Shown piece by piece: positions 31,112-42,100 of a DNA stretch of 64,000 nt. The notes below the pieces were generated by a model, which worked only from the letters and a program-made list of their open reading frames with translations, searched no databases and was not told the origin of the DNA. The DNA lies in the NCBI GenBank assembly GCA_035772405.1, contig JAYKKM010000310.1, forward strand, positions 2,086,001 to 2,150,000, written 5' to 3'. Numbering within the stretch: position 1 is the first letter of the stretch; the number at the start of each line of letters is the position of its first letter. This stretch comes from Chrysogorgia sp. JL179-B06. Lineage: Eukaryota > Cnidaria > Anthozoa > Scleralcyonacea > Chrysogorgiidae. The position numbers and the translations under genes were made by a program.

Positions 31112-32006
31112 ATGGTGGAACTTTTTGCACGACAACAATATGATCATTTTTATAAAATGCAATCGTATACAGATTTGTCTGCAAAAATAATTGCACAAAA
31201 AAAAATCAACGGTAATGCTATTCTCGCCAAACTATATCCGACAAATAAAAGATGTGACAAGTACACATACAATAGCGCTGTTGAAGTGAAAAATGATCAT
31301 ATTCCTTCATTGTTGAATGTTCTTAATAAGATTAGCATTCAAGAGAAATTGGTGCAGATATTTTTTGAAGTGGTAAGATTTGAAAATTGGAAAAAGCAAA
31401 CATGCCGTTTGGTTGTTCGTACAGATGCGTGGGGTGGTTTGGAAATTTGTTATCAACATCAAGATAACGAATTAGCCGATGCAATGGAATTTGACGATGA
31501 TCCAACACCGACAACCAGCAACAACAACAACAACGCAACGCCAAGTGAAATCGTATGGTCTGATGATTGGGGTAGTTTTCATATAAAAAAAGAAAGATTC
31601 CTTGGATGAATATATTATTGCCCTAAGAAAGTATAATCATGCAACAGGTCATAAATCCCAACCTACACCCGTCAAAAAACGAGTATTGAAGAAAAAGAAA
31701 CCCACACTCAATTTTGACGACGACGTCGACGATGACGACGACAACGAAAAGATTAAGAAAATAAAAGTAGAAAGTGATGATGATGAGGTTTGTCACCGTT
31801 TAAGTCCATCAGTAATTTCAGAAATTTTTTATTATCGTTTTAGATGTTGTAAAAATATACAAGATACATTATGTTTGTACGGTGATACTATAAATAAAGA
31901 GTTAGCCTGTAAAAATATAGAAGTTGATTTTATGGGAATATTACGCGACAAAGAACTCGTTGATGAACTTGAAGAATATTATATTAATTTTATTTCTTTA
32001 TTATAG
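31112..32006 (+). pseudogene. Unknown protein upstream of integrase, one frameshift
   Basis: Frame 1 from ATG at 31112 (165 residues; an Asn/Thr-rich linker near residue 145, then GSFHIKK) passes into frame 2 from about 31602 (LRKYNHA, Lys-rich and Asp-rich linkers, then a folded tail with CCKNIQDTLC). The A homologue at about 715-750 keeps GSFHIK and LRKYNHA in one frame, so a one-base change in the A7 run near 31590 broke a single gene of about 297 residues. Function unknown. Confidence 0.6.
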
Positions 32007-32008
32007 AA

Positions 32009-32912
32009 ATGAGTAAAAAGAAAAAAACTAAATTTTCTGCTGACTTTATTGAAAAAGCTTCAAGATTATTAAAAGGAGAGACATTAACTGATGAGGATTA
32101 TTCTAATTATAGATTACATAGTAGTAGTAAAAAAAAATATAGACGTTTGAAATATGTTGTTAATAAAAATAATGAACAATGGGAAATTGATTTAGCTGAA
32201 AATAAAGATTTAGCCCGATATAATAATCAATATCGTTATTGGTTGGTGTGTATTGATATTTTTTCAAGATTTTGTTGGGTAAAATTAATAAAAAAGAAAA
32301 CGTCTAATGTTAAAAATAAATTTGAAAGTATTCTTATTGAAGAAGGAATAGCCCCTCTTAAAATTCAAAGTGATGAAGGAACAGAATTTCAAGATATACG
32401 TACGAAATTAAGTAAAAAATATAATTTTGAAGTATTTCATACGTATAATAGAGAAATAAAAGCATCCCATGTGGAACGTGTAATTGGAACTTTAAAAACA
32501 ATGGTTCGTCGTGTTTTAACAATGACTGGAGAATTTGACTATATTCAGTATTTACCCCTTATTGTTAAGCGTTATAATAATTCCCCACATAAAGCATTAG
32601 CTGGTGCAACACCTTTTGAAATTTATCGCGAAGAAAAAAAAGGAAAAATACGTAAAGTAAAAAATAAAATAGTACGTGATCATTTAAATTATCCTATTCC
32701 CACTCAAGATCTGATACGTGAAGGTACTCGTGTACGTATTGCGAGAGTAAAAAATAATATTTTTGAAAAAAGCAGTCTTCGACGATGGACAAATGAGATA
32801 TTTTTTTATTAAAAAAGTATTTATCACCGATCCCGTTACATATCAATTAGAAGACGAACAACGTGAAGAAATTAAAGGAATTTTTTATCGTGCTGAATTA
32901 CAAGTTTTTTAA
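32009..32912 (+). pseudogene. Retroviral-type (rve) integrase, frameshift near the C-terminus
   Basis: The first 267 residues are in one frame. DDE triad candidates are Asp61 (EIDLAE), Asp122 (SDEGTEF) and Glu156 (HVERVIG), followed by RYNNSPHKAL and GATPFEIY, typical of Maverick integrases. At a T7 run near 32803 the frame changes. The remaining chromo/SH3-like tail (DPVTYQLED, IKGIFYRAEL) ends at 32912 in the other frame. It catalyses insertion at the 6-bp target. If the shift is an assembly error the gene is intact. Only 2 bp separate it from the preceding gene. Confidence 0.9.
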
Positions 32913-32987
32913 AAAAAAAATAATTTACACATTGCTAGTAATTCAATATCAAGAGGACTTCAAAAGAATTTGATTAATGATTTTGAA

Positions 32988-33672
32988 ATGAAAATTGCAC
33001 AACCCATTGATGCTTTGAACAATGAATGTTTTTTAGAAGTTTTACAAGTTTGTTATCCTCAAACAACTAAAAATATTGTAGGTGATGAATGTTTTTTTTC
33101 ATTTATCATAACCTATAAGAATTTTATACCCGAAGAAAATAATAATTCGGTATACGCCAGCAGTGAGTTCGTTTTTACATCGGATAAATTTATTATCCCC
33201 GACGGAATTTATGATTTGTCTTCATTAATTATATTTTTAAATAATATCTTAGAAGGATTTGAAATTTTTTTGCTAGGTTTAAAAAATGAAAAAGGTCTTG
33301 AAGTCGTACCTCTCTTGTTTGAAATAAAAAAAGATAACCCTACACCTCGAACCCTTTTTTCTAAACATTTTGATTACTTACCCGATGTATCCGATGGATT
33401 AAATAAAATGTTTATATATTGTGATGAAATAGAACTGGGGTTAGTTGGTGATAGTTGTTCCGAATTGTTAACAACAGTCCCCATTCAATGGAATCGACAA
33501 GGTGGTGGGGGGGGATGGACAATTAGTTTATTATAGTCCCCCAAAATCATTGAGAAAATTAAAAAAAGACATTATAAGAGAAATTCATATTAAAGTTAAA
33601 GATACTACAGGAAAATTAGTTCCTTTTGATTCAGGAACGCTTAGTATTGATTGTTTAATACATTCAACATAA
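32988..33672 (+). pseudogene. Candidate minor capsid (penton-like) protein, frameshift at G8
   Basis: The frame from 32970 (TTG) or ATG 32988 runs about 180 residues with beta-strand pattern, then shifts at the G8 run near 33505. The other frame gives VYYSPPKSLRKL, REIHIKVKDTTGKLVPFDSG and a stop at 33670-33672. The IxVxDxxGxxxxFxxG tail is what I associate with Maverick single-jelly-roll minor capsid proteins. Its stop overlaps the next ATG by one base. Confidence 0.55.
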
Positions 33673-34160
33673 TGCTTTTGATTGTTCTTGAAGAAAAAAA
33701 TGGGGAAATGATAATTAAAGAATATAAAATATTTTATCCTTTTTCTCTTTACGTGTTAGTAAATAGTGGGAAAAATTTTTTATGGAATTTAAATTCGATT
33801 GAATATAAAAATATCAAAAATTCATTTCGAATTACGTGTGCAAACAAAATGGATTTCAGTGCAATAACACAATCAAAAAAAATAAATAATGGAACGATTT
33901 CAGTTTCTTCATCTACTATTATTTCCAATGCAACACAACGTTTTATATATACTATAAAAGAATTATTTTATATTGACGAAAAAAATCCTTATACATCATT
34001 AAATGATGAAAAAAAAAAATTCCCCTATTTTTTATTTATGAGTGATAAAGAGGCTAAACAATCACTACAGTTCTTTATTAACTATGAGAATAACGTGCCG
34101 TTAAAAGGTGAAGAAATTAAGATATATATAAATTTATTTGAAGAAAAAAATAATGACTGA
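33672..34160 (+). CDS. Unknown protein of the capsid gene cluster
   Basis: 162 residues from the ATG at 33672 (overlapping the previous stop as TAATG). Strand-rich with a Ser/Thr-rich middle (TISVSSSTIISNATQRF). No recognised domain. Its position between putative minor and major capsid genes suggests a virion role (inference). Overlaps the next gene by 8 bp. Confidence 0.6.
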   Translation: MLLIVLEEKNGEMIIKEYKIFYPFSLYVLVNSGKNFLWNLNSIEYKNIKNSFRITCANKMDFSAITQSKKINNGTISVSSSTIISNATQRFIYTIKELFYIDEKNPYTSLNDEKKKFPYFLFMSDKEAKQSLQFFINYENNVPLKGEEIKIYINLFEEKNND

Positions 34161-34413
34161 AAAAATAAATGAACTATCCGTAGAAGATTATACTGAATTG
34201 TTAAACGGTAGAAATCGTGGAAAAAATTATTCCTCATCATATTTTGTTGTGAAAAGAAAAAATAAAGAAAATCCAACTAAGAAAGAAATTTTATTAAATG
34301 AGGGTGTGGGATTACCCTCAAATTTAAATTTAGATACTTATTATACAAGTGATAATAAAAAAAAGAGAAAAAAAATAGATCCAAATGTAATACGTTTTTT
34401 ACAAAATAGATAG
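34153..34413 (+). CDS. 86-residue basic protein of the capsid cluster
   Basis: From ATG at 34153: MTEKINELSVEDYTELL, then Lys/Arg-rich stretches, ending KKRKKIDPNVIRFLQNR. Hydrophilic, with no membrane segment. Function unknown. Confidence 0.55.
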   Translation: MTEKINELSVEDYTELLNGRNRGKNYSSSYFVVKRKNKENPTKKEILLNEGVGLPSNLNLDTYYTSDNKKKRKKIDPNVIRFLQNR

Positions 34414-34464
34414 ACTGTGTAAAAAAAAGTATAAATAAAAAAAAAGTTATATAAAAAAATCATA

Positions 34465-34542
34465 ATGTTGTGTATATTATTATTATTTTTATTGTTGTTG
34501 TGGTTATTGTTGTTTTTTAAAAATAAAATAAATGACGCGTAA
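34465..34542 (+). CDS. 25-residue leucine-rich membrane micropeptide
   Basis: ATG TTG TGT then almost only Leu/Phe/Trp for 16 residues, then KNKINDA and stop. A single candidate transmembrane helix. Its end overlaps the ATG of the next gene (34532). A very small frame, supported by composition and packing only. Confidence 0.35.
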   Translation: MLCILLLFLLLLWLLLFFKNKINDA

Positions 34543-34693
34543 AAAATATATCAAAAAAAGAAAAAACAAAAGAGGAATAAGAAAACGTAGAAGAAAAATA
34601 CAAAAAGGAGGTTTTGGTGGAGCATTGGCACTGGGTATGTTTCTTCCTCAAGTGTTGGGAACACTTTCAAATATTCTTAAAATTAACGTTTAA
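34532..34693 (+). CDS. 53-residue basic protein with QKGG motif
   Basis: Arg/Lys-rich first half (about 20 of 25 residues), KIQKGGFGGALALG, then a hydrophobic C-terminal segment (MFLPQVLGTLSNIL). Ends 12 bp before the MCP ATG. Resembles small cationic capsid-core proteins such as adenovirus pX/mu in size and in a GG-type cleavage-like motif. The GG could be an adenain-type cleavage site; inference. Confidence 0.6.
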   Translation: MTRKKYIKKRKNKRGIRKRRRKIQKGGFGGALALGMFLPQVLGTLSNILKINV

Positions 34694-34705
34694 AAAAAAA
34701 ATAAA

Positions 34706-36037
34706 ATGAGTAAAAAAATTGAAGATGTGGAAAAAAATGACATATTATTTAGCGAGCCTTTACAATTTTTTACTTCATCACCCAATAATGATACGTTTAC
34801 GGAATGTCGTGAAACTGAAATTATCGCAACGCCTGTCGATAATCAATCGTCAGTATACACGTTTACAAGACATGGGAATGCCGTTGGATTAATGAAAACA
34901 AGCGATGCTAAAATAATGGCTAGAGTATCGATTAGAAATGCTGCTGGAGTTATAGCACCTGCAGCATCGGGATTTTCGATGATTACATTACCCCTTCGTA
35001 CAATGTGGAAAACAAAAGAATTAAAAATAAATGAAAATTTAATTACACCATCAGATAATTTTGCACATTTTGCATCATGGATACAATTTATAATGCGTCA
35101 AACACCGTCGGGATATAAAGATTCTAAAGAGCTTAATTTAGCATATTTAGATACACCCGAACATATGAGCGATATCGTGGGTTTCACTGATAATGCTAAT
35201 GTCGTAAATGCAGGAGGGAGACAAAAAACAATTGCATTTCAAAATCAATCACAGAATTTGATAGATGAGATTGATTGTTCATTATTTAGCGAAGGTGGTG
35301 CTGAAATATATATTCCTACAGCGTATAAAGTTGAATTACGTTTAACGCGTGCATTAAATACAATTGTAATGATGGGTGCCAATCATGCGGATATGCCCGT
35401 TGCTGATACTATAATTACCCTAGATGATTTTAAAATAAAAATTCCTGTATTTAAACCCAAAAAACAATTATCAAATGCGCTTAATATAGGGATGGTGACC
35501 CATAATAAAGAAACATTATATTATACAACCAATTATCGTTGTATTACTGAATCAGTAGCTGCAGGACGAAATTCACATCAAGTAATCGATGTGTTTAATG
35601 GTAGCGTTCCTACACGTTTATATATTGTATTTTCTCCATTAGCAAATTGGAACGGATCATATACTCATAATATTTTTGAATTTAACTGGCCTAATTATGA
35701 TAATGTTGAAGTTTCAGTAAATAACGCTGTTGTCGGGAGAATTGAAAATTATGCTGAAGCTTACTCAAAATTACGTTCGGTATTAAATCGCAACTATTCA
35801 GAAATGCCCATGACTTATAATGACTTTATAAACGGGTATTCTATATTAGCATTTGATTTAACAGATAATAGAGACTCTCATCTTGCAGTATTACCCATAA
35901 GACCCTCGGGAAATGTTAATGTGGATTTTCATTTTTCTCAAAATACAGTTGTAGGGGCGTTAATATTTGTTGGTGAATTTCGAAATGAAATTAGAGTGGG
36001 ATTAAATACCCCTGCAAGATTATTACACAGCATTTAA
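34706..36037 (+). CDS. Major capsid protein (double jelly-roll type)
   Basis: 443 residues, intact. The order of conserved segments fits Maverick capsid proteins that annotation pipelines label F54H12.2-like: TFTRHGNAVGLMK, LPLRTMWKTKELKINENLI, a NFAHFASWIQ helix, later FNWPNYDNVEVSVNN, AYSKLRSVLN, GYSILAFDLTDNRDSH, and a C-terminal ALIFVGEFRNEIRV. It would form the pseudo-hexameric shell. Identification is from memory of the family pattern, its size and its position between integrase and protease. Preceded by an A-rich leader. Confidence 0.8.
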   Translation: MSKKIEDVEKNDILFSEPLQFFTSSPNNDTFTECRETEIIATPVDNQSSVYTFTRHGNAVGLMKTSDAKIMARVSIRNAAGVIAPAASGFSMITLPLRTMWKTKELKINENLITPSDNFAHFASWIQFIMRQTPSGYKDSKELNLAYLDTPEHMSDIVGFTDNANVVNAGGRQKTIAFQNQSQNLIDEIDCSLFSEGGAEIYIPTAYKVELRLTRALNTIVMMGANHADMPVADTIITLDDFKIKIPVFKPKKQLSNALNIGMVTHNKETLYYTTNYRCITESVAAGRNSHQVIDVFNGSVPTRLYIVFSPLANWNGSYTHNIFEFNWPNYDNVEVSVNNAVVGRIENYAEAYSKLRSVLNRNYSEMPMTYNDFINGYSILAFDLTDNRDSHLAVLPIRPSGNVNVDFHFSQNTVVGALIFVGEFRNEIRVGLNTPARLLHSI

Positions 36038-36073
36038 TTATCAACATTTGTCGCAAGGGGATGTACAAAAAAA

Positions 36074-36205
36074 ATGAAGAACACAAAACGCATTACAACA
36101 AAGAATAGAATAAATAAACCCAAAATAAAAAAAACAGTTATTAACAAAATACCCCTAAATCGTGAACATATTCTTGTATTTCCACCGTTTTCAGTTTACG
36201 CATAA
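36074..36205 (+). CDS. 43-residue basic protein
   Basis: ATG at 36074, Lys/Asn-rich (MKNTKRITTKNRINKPK), ending HILVFPPFSVYA. Same strand and tight spacing as the capsid cluster, 5 bp before the next gene. Very short, so moderate support only. Confidence 0.4.
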   Translation: MKNTKRITTKNRINKPKIKKTVINKIPLNREHILVFPPFSVYA

Positions 36206-36210
36206 AAAAA

Positions 36211-36768
36211 ATGAATGAAGAAAAAAATGATGAATTAAATAAAGAAGAGGTAAAAAAAGACGAGAAAAATGATAATTCAAGAGATGATGATGATGAGGAG
36301 GATGATAGTGAAAATGATAGCGATGTTGTTAGCGATGATGTTAGTGATGAAATGGATAGTGAAAGTTCCGTTACTTCTTCTTCATCAAGTTGCGAAGATG
36401 ATTTAAAATTTTTAGAAACATTAGTTCAATTAAATAAAATAAAGAAAAAAGCTTTTGAAAAAAAAAAAAAGGATTTTTTACCATCGTTAAAAAAATATCT
36501 TAAAGCAGATATTGATAAAAAAAATACGTTGTTAGATTCTCAATTAATTAATAAATTACAATACATTGCTAAAAATATTTTAAATAAAAAAATTTCTATC
36601 CAACTTTCCAGTGATAATAAATATATTTTGAATAAGTTTTCAAAGAACAAAATAAAAGAAAAAGATTTAAAAATATTATTATCTGAGGATTTTCGTATAA
36701 TCAACATATATCAAAAAGCATACAAATTACTTAACCAACAAATAAAAAAAAATGACCGAAGTAAATAA
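36211..36768 (+). CDS. Acidic/coiled-coil protein of the capsid cluster
   Basis: 185 residues. N-terminal 65 residues are extremely acidic and Ser-rich (DDDDEEDDSENDSD), followed by Lys-rich helices (about 70-185) with Leu/Ile heptad-like spacing. Overlaps the next gene by 17 bp. Possibly a scaffold or core protein; no family recognised. Confidence 0.6.
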   Translation: MNEEKNDELNKEEVKKDEKNDNSRDDDDEEDDSENDSDVVSDDVSDEMDSESSVTSSSSSCEDDLKFLETLVQLNKIKKKAFEKKKKDFLPSLKKYLKADIDKKNTLLDSQLINKLQYIAKNILNKKISIQLSSDNKYILNKFSKNKIKEKDLKILLSEDFRIINIYQKAYKLLNQQIKKNDRSK

Positions 36769-37433
36769 AATGCAATTAATTAATCCGAGTAAATTAAATG
36801 AAATTTTAGATTTAATCAAAACTGATCATGAAAACGAAAAATTATTGCAGGGAATTAACAACAAAAATAATTTCGATCTTATTGAAAGTAAAAATAAAAT
36901 GAAAGAAGAAATGAAAAAAGTTAATAATGATCAACGTGTCACAGAGAGTATGGTTAGTTTTTTAAAAAGACAACAAAATATGAAAAGAAAAAGTAATGAA
37001 CTTGAAAATGAGGTGACCAATGATGAATCACCCGAGGTAAGGAAAACACCGACTGTGACAAGTGGTCAACAAATAAAAGAATTTCTTGAAAGGAAAAAAA
37101 TTAAAATTGGGGGTACAGATATAATAAAATTAAACGGTGTTGCAATAAACCATCATGATTTATTATACGATTTAACGCATAATGTCAGCAAACAAAACAT
37201 GTTCAATCTTACACAACAAAAGCAGACGGTTGCTTTAAAAGAATTGAAAAAATTACATATGCCCGCCTATTATATACGAAATAAAATTACGACAACGTTA
37301 TATAAATTTGGGAAAAACCCCTTCGGGTCTTGCGAGTCACGAAGAACCCTCTACATCACTCACCACCCACATTCCTACCCCGCCTTCAACACCCTATTCA
37401 ACACAAAGAAAATGGCGACGCAAAAATCAATGA
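36752..37433 (+). pseudogene. Capsid-cluster protein upstream of protease, frame break near 37315
   Basis: About 185 residues in frame from ATG at 36752: Lys/Glu-rich helices, then GGTDIIKLNGVAI, LLYDLTH, and KLHMPAYYIRNKI. Then at GGGAAAAACCCC the current frame enters a C-rich segment with unusual codons. The next frame instead gives a Pro/Ser/Thr linker (PSTSLTTHIPTPPSTPYS) and stops at 37433, which looks natural. I read this as a separate gene that overlaps the protease start, not a fusion. Function unknown; adenovirus pVI-like role only by position. Confidence 0.5.
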
Positions 37434-37864
37434 ATTTACATTGTTTTTTAACCCAATTTTTATTTACGAACGAGATTAATAAAATTTCAAAAATAAATAA
37501 GTTTTTAAATAAATATTATTTGGGTACATTTCCTGCAAATATTTTTCCTAAAAAAATTTATTATCCCTCGTGTTGGATTTGGAATACGGATGAAGCAGAT
37601 CAAAACGGTCAACATTGGATTGCTATATGGGTGGATAAAGAAAAACATATGAATTTTTTTGATAGTTTTGCAAAAGATGTCTCGTTTTATAAACGTGAAT
37701 ATTGGTATGATTATAGTGTAAAAAAAGGACTAACATTTCAATATATTCAAAGTAAACAATTACAATCCAAAAATACAGCCGTGTGTGGAAATTGGAGTTT
37801 ATTATATTTATACAATCAATGTCGTAATGAATTCGAAAATAATAATAAACAAAAAATATTTTAA
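37412..37864 (+). CDS. Adenain-type cysteine protease
   Basis: 150 residues from ATG at 37412 (MATQKSMNLH). Triad: His68 (NGQHWIAIWV), Asp84 (MNFFDSFA), Cys125 (AVCGNWSLLYLY), in the order of adenovirus protease/Ulp1-fold enzymes, with WNTDEADQNG before the His. It cleaves capsid precursors during maturation (family knowledge), possibly at the GG motifs of small basic proteins here. The longer frame from 36752 is probably an artefact. After TAA at 37862 the same frame stays open for about 50 residues to near 38020, so the stop may also be damaged. Confidence 0.85.
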   Translation: MATQKSMNLHCFLTQFLFTNEINKISKINKFLNKYYLGTFPANIFPKKIYYPSCWIWNTDEADQNGQHWIAIWVDKEKHMNFFDSFAKDVSFYKREYWYDYSVKKGLTFQYIQSKQLQSKNTAVCGNWSLLYLYNQCRNEFENNNKQKIF

Positions 37865-38145
37865 AATGAACGTATTAAACTAAAAAACGATATTAAATTT
37901 AAAAAAAAAATAGAAACAATTTTAGGTAGTGTACTCGTAGGAATATATAATAAAAAATGTAAAAAAAATTGTAAGAGTAATAACAATCAGACATGTTGTA
38001 GTTTTAATAATGCCAATTTTTAATTAAAACAAAAAATTAACTTATTTACACTGTTTATATTTTTTCTAATGATAACACTCCTTCCATATCTTTTTCTTAC
38101 TAATGTTGACGTGCTCTTTACCCTCCTAGGGAATGCCGGCCCGCG
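37865..38145. other. Open tail and convergent spacer
   Basis: In frame with the protease, a Lys/Asn/Cys-rich stretch (KKCKKNCKSNNN) continues to a stop near 38022. The rest is a short spacer between convergent gene blocks, with no clear terminator. Confidence 0.35.
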
Positions 38146-38379
38146 TTACCAGAGACTCCAATACCCTCCTTTTTGTTTTCTTTTAAAAAAATCTGGAAAT
38201 ACAAAACGTCCAATCCCTCCTTTTTGTTTTCTTTTTGTTTTTATTTTTCGACTACCAATTCCCAATTGATTTCCAACTAACGATCCCAAAGGTCCAAAAA
38301 TATCTAGAGCACTACCCCCTTTTTGTTTCTTTTTTCTAAGGATAATTCCCCTCCTGCTTCTATATCTTCTTCTTGCCAT
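38146..38379 (-). CDS. Basic protein with three KQKGG motifs
   Basis: 77 residues, ATG at 38379. Starts MARRRYRSRRGIILRKKKQ. KQKGG occurs three times, separated by a hydrophobic amphipathic segment (ALDIFGPLGSLVGNQLGIG) and basic stretches. This is the layout of adintovirus/adenovirus-type core peptides, which are cut by the viral protease and condense DNA or disturb membranes. The assignment is inference from composition and location beside the ATPase. Confidence 0.6.
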   Translation of the reverse strand: MARRRYRSRRGIILRKKKQKGGSALDIFGPLGSLVGNQLGIGSRKIKTKRKQKGGIGRFVFPDFFKRKQKGGYWSLW

Positions 38380-38498
38380 GTTTTTTTAAAAAAAATCATA
38401 CACAATATACACACCCCATACTATATATACTTTTTAAAAAAACGATTTTCAACAACTCTATTTTTTAACAAACATTTTATTTTTATTTTTACATTTAT

Positions 38499-39176
38499 TT
38501 ACAAATCATAGATTATCGTTGATTCATGTGGAAATACATTGGTTCTAATTCTACAATTTTCATACCCTTTTCTACAATTATCAAATACCAAATAACCATA
38601 GGGTTTCTCATTAATTTCGCTTAATACTTTATTAAATCTATTTCTATTAATTTTTTTATTATCACATATCGTATACATATTATTATAATCGCTTAAATTT
38701 TTAAACATAACATAATATTGACTATTGACACGTAAATTTCGCAATTTACCATTACCATATGTTAAATTTTGACATGTAAAAATAACACTAATATTACGAT
38801 GATGGACATCTTGAGTTGCAATATTATCTATTCTTTCAAGATTTTCTTTTGATGATGTTGCAACTAACATGAGATCATCTAATATTATTAACGTATTTTC
38901 ACGGGTATTCGTTTGTATATCAGTAATGCAGGGAATACCCTTTTGACAATCGATAAATTCAACACTAATATCTGTTTTTTCCGCAAGAACTTTTTCCATT
39001 TCAGCGTACAGAGGTTGATAAATTGAATATAAATAAACAATTTTAACAATTGCTGGTGTAATCATAATGTTAATATTTTTCAATAATTGTAATATCCAAT
39101 ATGTTTTCCCACTTTGACTAGGACCACATAACGTTAACATAAAAGGGTGTTGAAATGGTAATGAAACATTGTTCAT
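38499..39176 (-). CDS. A32-type DNA-packaging ATPase
   Basis: 225 residues, intact. Walker A GPSQSGKT at residues 18-25; Walker B LIILDD at 96-101; DVHHRNISVIFTCQNLT at the sensor position. FtsK/HerA-superfamily packaging ATPases with this layout (GPSxSGKT near the N-terminus) are the genome-packaging motor of Mavericks and related viruses. It abuts the polymerase gene (39178), same strand. Confidence 0.92.
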   Translation of the reverse strand: MNNVSLPFQHPFMLTLCGPSQSGKTYWILQLLKNINIMITPAIVKIVYLYSIYQPLYAEMEKVLAEKTDISVEFIDCQKGIPCITDIQTNTRENTLIILDDLMLVATSSKENLERIDNIATQDVHHRNISVIFTCQNLTYGNGKLRNLRVNSQYYVMFKNLSDYNNMYTICDNKKINRNRFNKVLSEINEKPYGYLVFDNCRKGYENCRIRTNVFPHESTIIYDL

Positions 39177-39177
39177 T

Positions 39178-42100
39178 TCAGTTATCTAAAAATCCAAACG
39201 GTATCGTATTAAAATTATTTTTAACAACACGTTTATTAAATGTAAATGAAAAGTTTTTTATTTCATCCTCAATAAAAATATGATTAAGTTTATCTTTACA
39301 TATTTTATTGTGATATTTAATTTCGATGATTTGATCTTGATTTTTAACACATTGTGTCAAGGATAAAAAATTCAATTTTTCTTTTATTGTTTCATTTTTT
39401 AAAGTAAAACCTTTCACATGAATACATTCCTGATTTAAATTAGTTATATACGCGTAACATTTTGGACCCGTTGAACAAAAATTTGTTATCCATTCATTTT
39501 CATTTAATTCATTCGTTAAATCTCCTAAATAATTTCCCGTTTTAACATCAGTATAATTATTTTCATCAGATATATAAATAACAGAATCTGTATCAAAATA
39601 TAAAACGCGATCGTCTAATTTAACGAGTAACTCGTATAATTTCAAACGTGCATATGCAGTAACAAAACATGCAATGATTACATTCCCCGTTTTTAGAGGG
39701 GTTGTTGCATCATCAATTTTTTCATATGTACAACGTAATAATGTTTCGTTTATAAATTCCATCGATGTTAATTTTTTACTTTTATCATTGGCAATATTTA
39801 ATAATTCTTCATAATCGTTTAAAAAACACACTTGTGTATTATTTTCGTTTTGAGCAAATTTTCCCCATAACGAATTTAAAAATGTTTTTGCAATAGTTCT
39901 TAATCCGGGATTTTTCTCTATTTTGTCTTTATCTAAAAAAACATTTTCATTTTTTAAATAATCATTACAATACTGTTTAATTTTATCATCATTTTTACTT
40001 CCATCTGCGTTCAAACAATCCGTAGGAATTCCTGAAGATTCTTGTTTGATTTTTAAAAATTGATTTACGTATTGTGAAAAGATTTTTTCTTTGCGTTCAA
40101 AATGATATATTTCGTAAAGAGCAATTATTTTATATCCCTTATCTATAGCAACATTAATCTCAACACTAGTCCAAGTACCCGTCAAGTATCGATCGCTTTC
40201 ATTATGTTCACATTTATTACATTTATCCACAGCACATTTATAACATAATGGAAATAATAATTTCCCATCTATTCTAACAGGTAAAACAGGAAAGTAAATA
40301 TTTCGAGGAGCTGAAATACAACATTTTACTAAACCCAATATGTCCTTGATTTTTATTTTATTACAATCCTCGCCCAGTAAAATAGTAGGATGACCCACAG
40401 GAAAATCATAATTTTTTTGTACATGAGGGTATAGCGATGTAAAATCTACGTAACTTATTCGTTCGTTGGGTTTTGTTTCTTTAAATAAACATACGGGGGA
40501 AGTTCGTCCCCCATATAATGCGTCACGTGGTGTTAAAGGAGTAAACGGATAAAATTTTCTTTTCTTTTCAATTAATTGTTTCTGTGTATATTTTTTTTCT
40601 TCTAAATAATCACATTCCCACATCTCGATTAATTTGTAACCGGCATTTTTTATTGTCCAAGAAAAACGTTGCGTATTTGCATATAAATTACTAAATTTTT
40701 CGTTTGTAAGAACGTTTAATGCATAGGGGTCAAAACATTTGGGACACCGTGATAAAAACACCCATGAAATTGATATATCGTTTCATTATAAAAACCATCG
40801 ACAAAACGGCCTAGAATTTTTTTCTCCCCATTTCTGAACAGATATATTCTAAATTTCCTCCTAATTCTCGATTAATTTCATCTAACCAATCAATAGCAAT
40901 TAAACTGTGTTTTACACCCCCCCTATACCCCGAAGCAGGAATAATTCCTACACAATTTATTTTTTTTAAATTAAGTCTATACACTTTCAAAGCTAAACTA
41001 GCAATCGTAATACAATTATTTGCATAAAAGGGGATGATATGACCTATGGTACCGATCATTGTAGAAAATTTAACACATCCCTTTCTTAAAATATCTACAT
41101 CGCTACAACAATAATAATAAATCTCTTTACGAAATATATATTTATCTTTCTTTTTTTCTAAATACCATTTTTCAAATTCATTAAGTGTTGCTGTATTCAT
41201 ATGTTTCGTATCAAAAAATTTCCGATCTACAATTTCACCCTCATAAGTTAAATCGTAAAATTCATAAGGATGAAATCCCTTACATTCCCCTTGAAGATCC
41301 ATTGCTTTTGGAATATCCGCTAATTTCATACTAAAAAACAAATAACTATCGAGGATTCTAATATTTTGTTCTTTAATTATTAAACTCATTATTTTAGTAC
41401 CGTTCATTATAGTATTCGGCATTATCTGTTTTATTTCTAAAAGATATTTTAAAATAAAAATAGTATCAAATCTACCCCCGTTATGAGCTATCCAAACGGA
41501 ATTTGTTTGTTCAAACATAAATTCACATAAAGTTTCAATAACATTGTTATCAAAAATAAATTGTCTATTCCCACAACAACTAACTTTTTCAATAGTATTA
41601 TCGATAATTTCTTGATCCTTTTTTTCAAATATTTTTGTTTTTTTAAATTCAATATGTTGACATTTTTTACATACCTTTTGGACGATACAATAAAACGGTA
41701 CGAGCAATTTAGTTTCGGTTACTTTTGTTTCAAAATCAAAAAAAAATAAAGTGGGTTCACTTTCTTTCCTCTTGTTATATTCAAGTGAAAGGGGTTTCAC
41801 ATAACAAAAATGAGGTTGTTTCATGTATTTATCACAATGAAAACAAAATCGTTTGCTACAATCATGTTTAACTGTTTTATTAGAAAAAATGAAAAAGAAT
41901 CGAGGACAAATTTTGTTACAGGTTTTACAATAAAAAAAATATTGACACGGTGTTAAACGATCATAATTACTTTGAGAGGGTTTAAAAAATTTATTTGTTA
42001 AATGATTTGTAAAACAATTTTCATCATAAAAAATTATATCACAACTGCTACAAATAAGTTTATTATTTTTATCTTTACACTTATTCGGATATTTATAACA

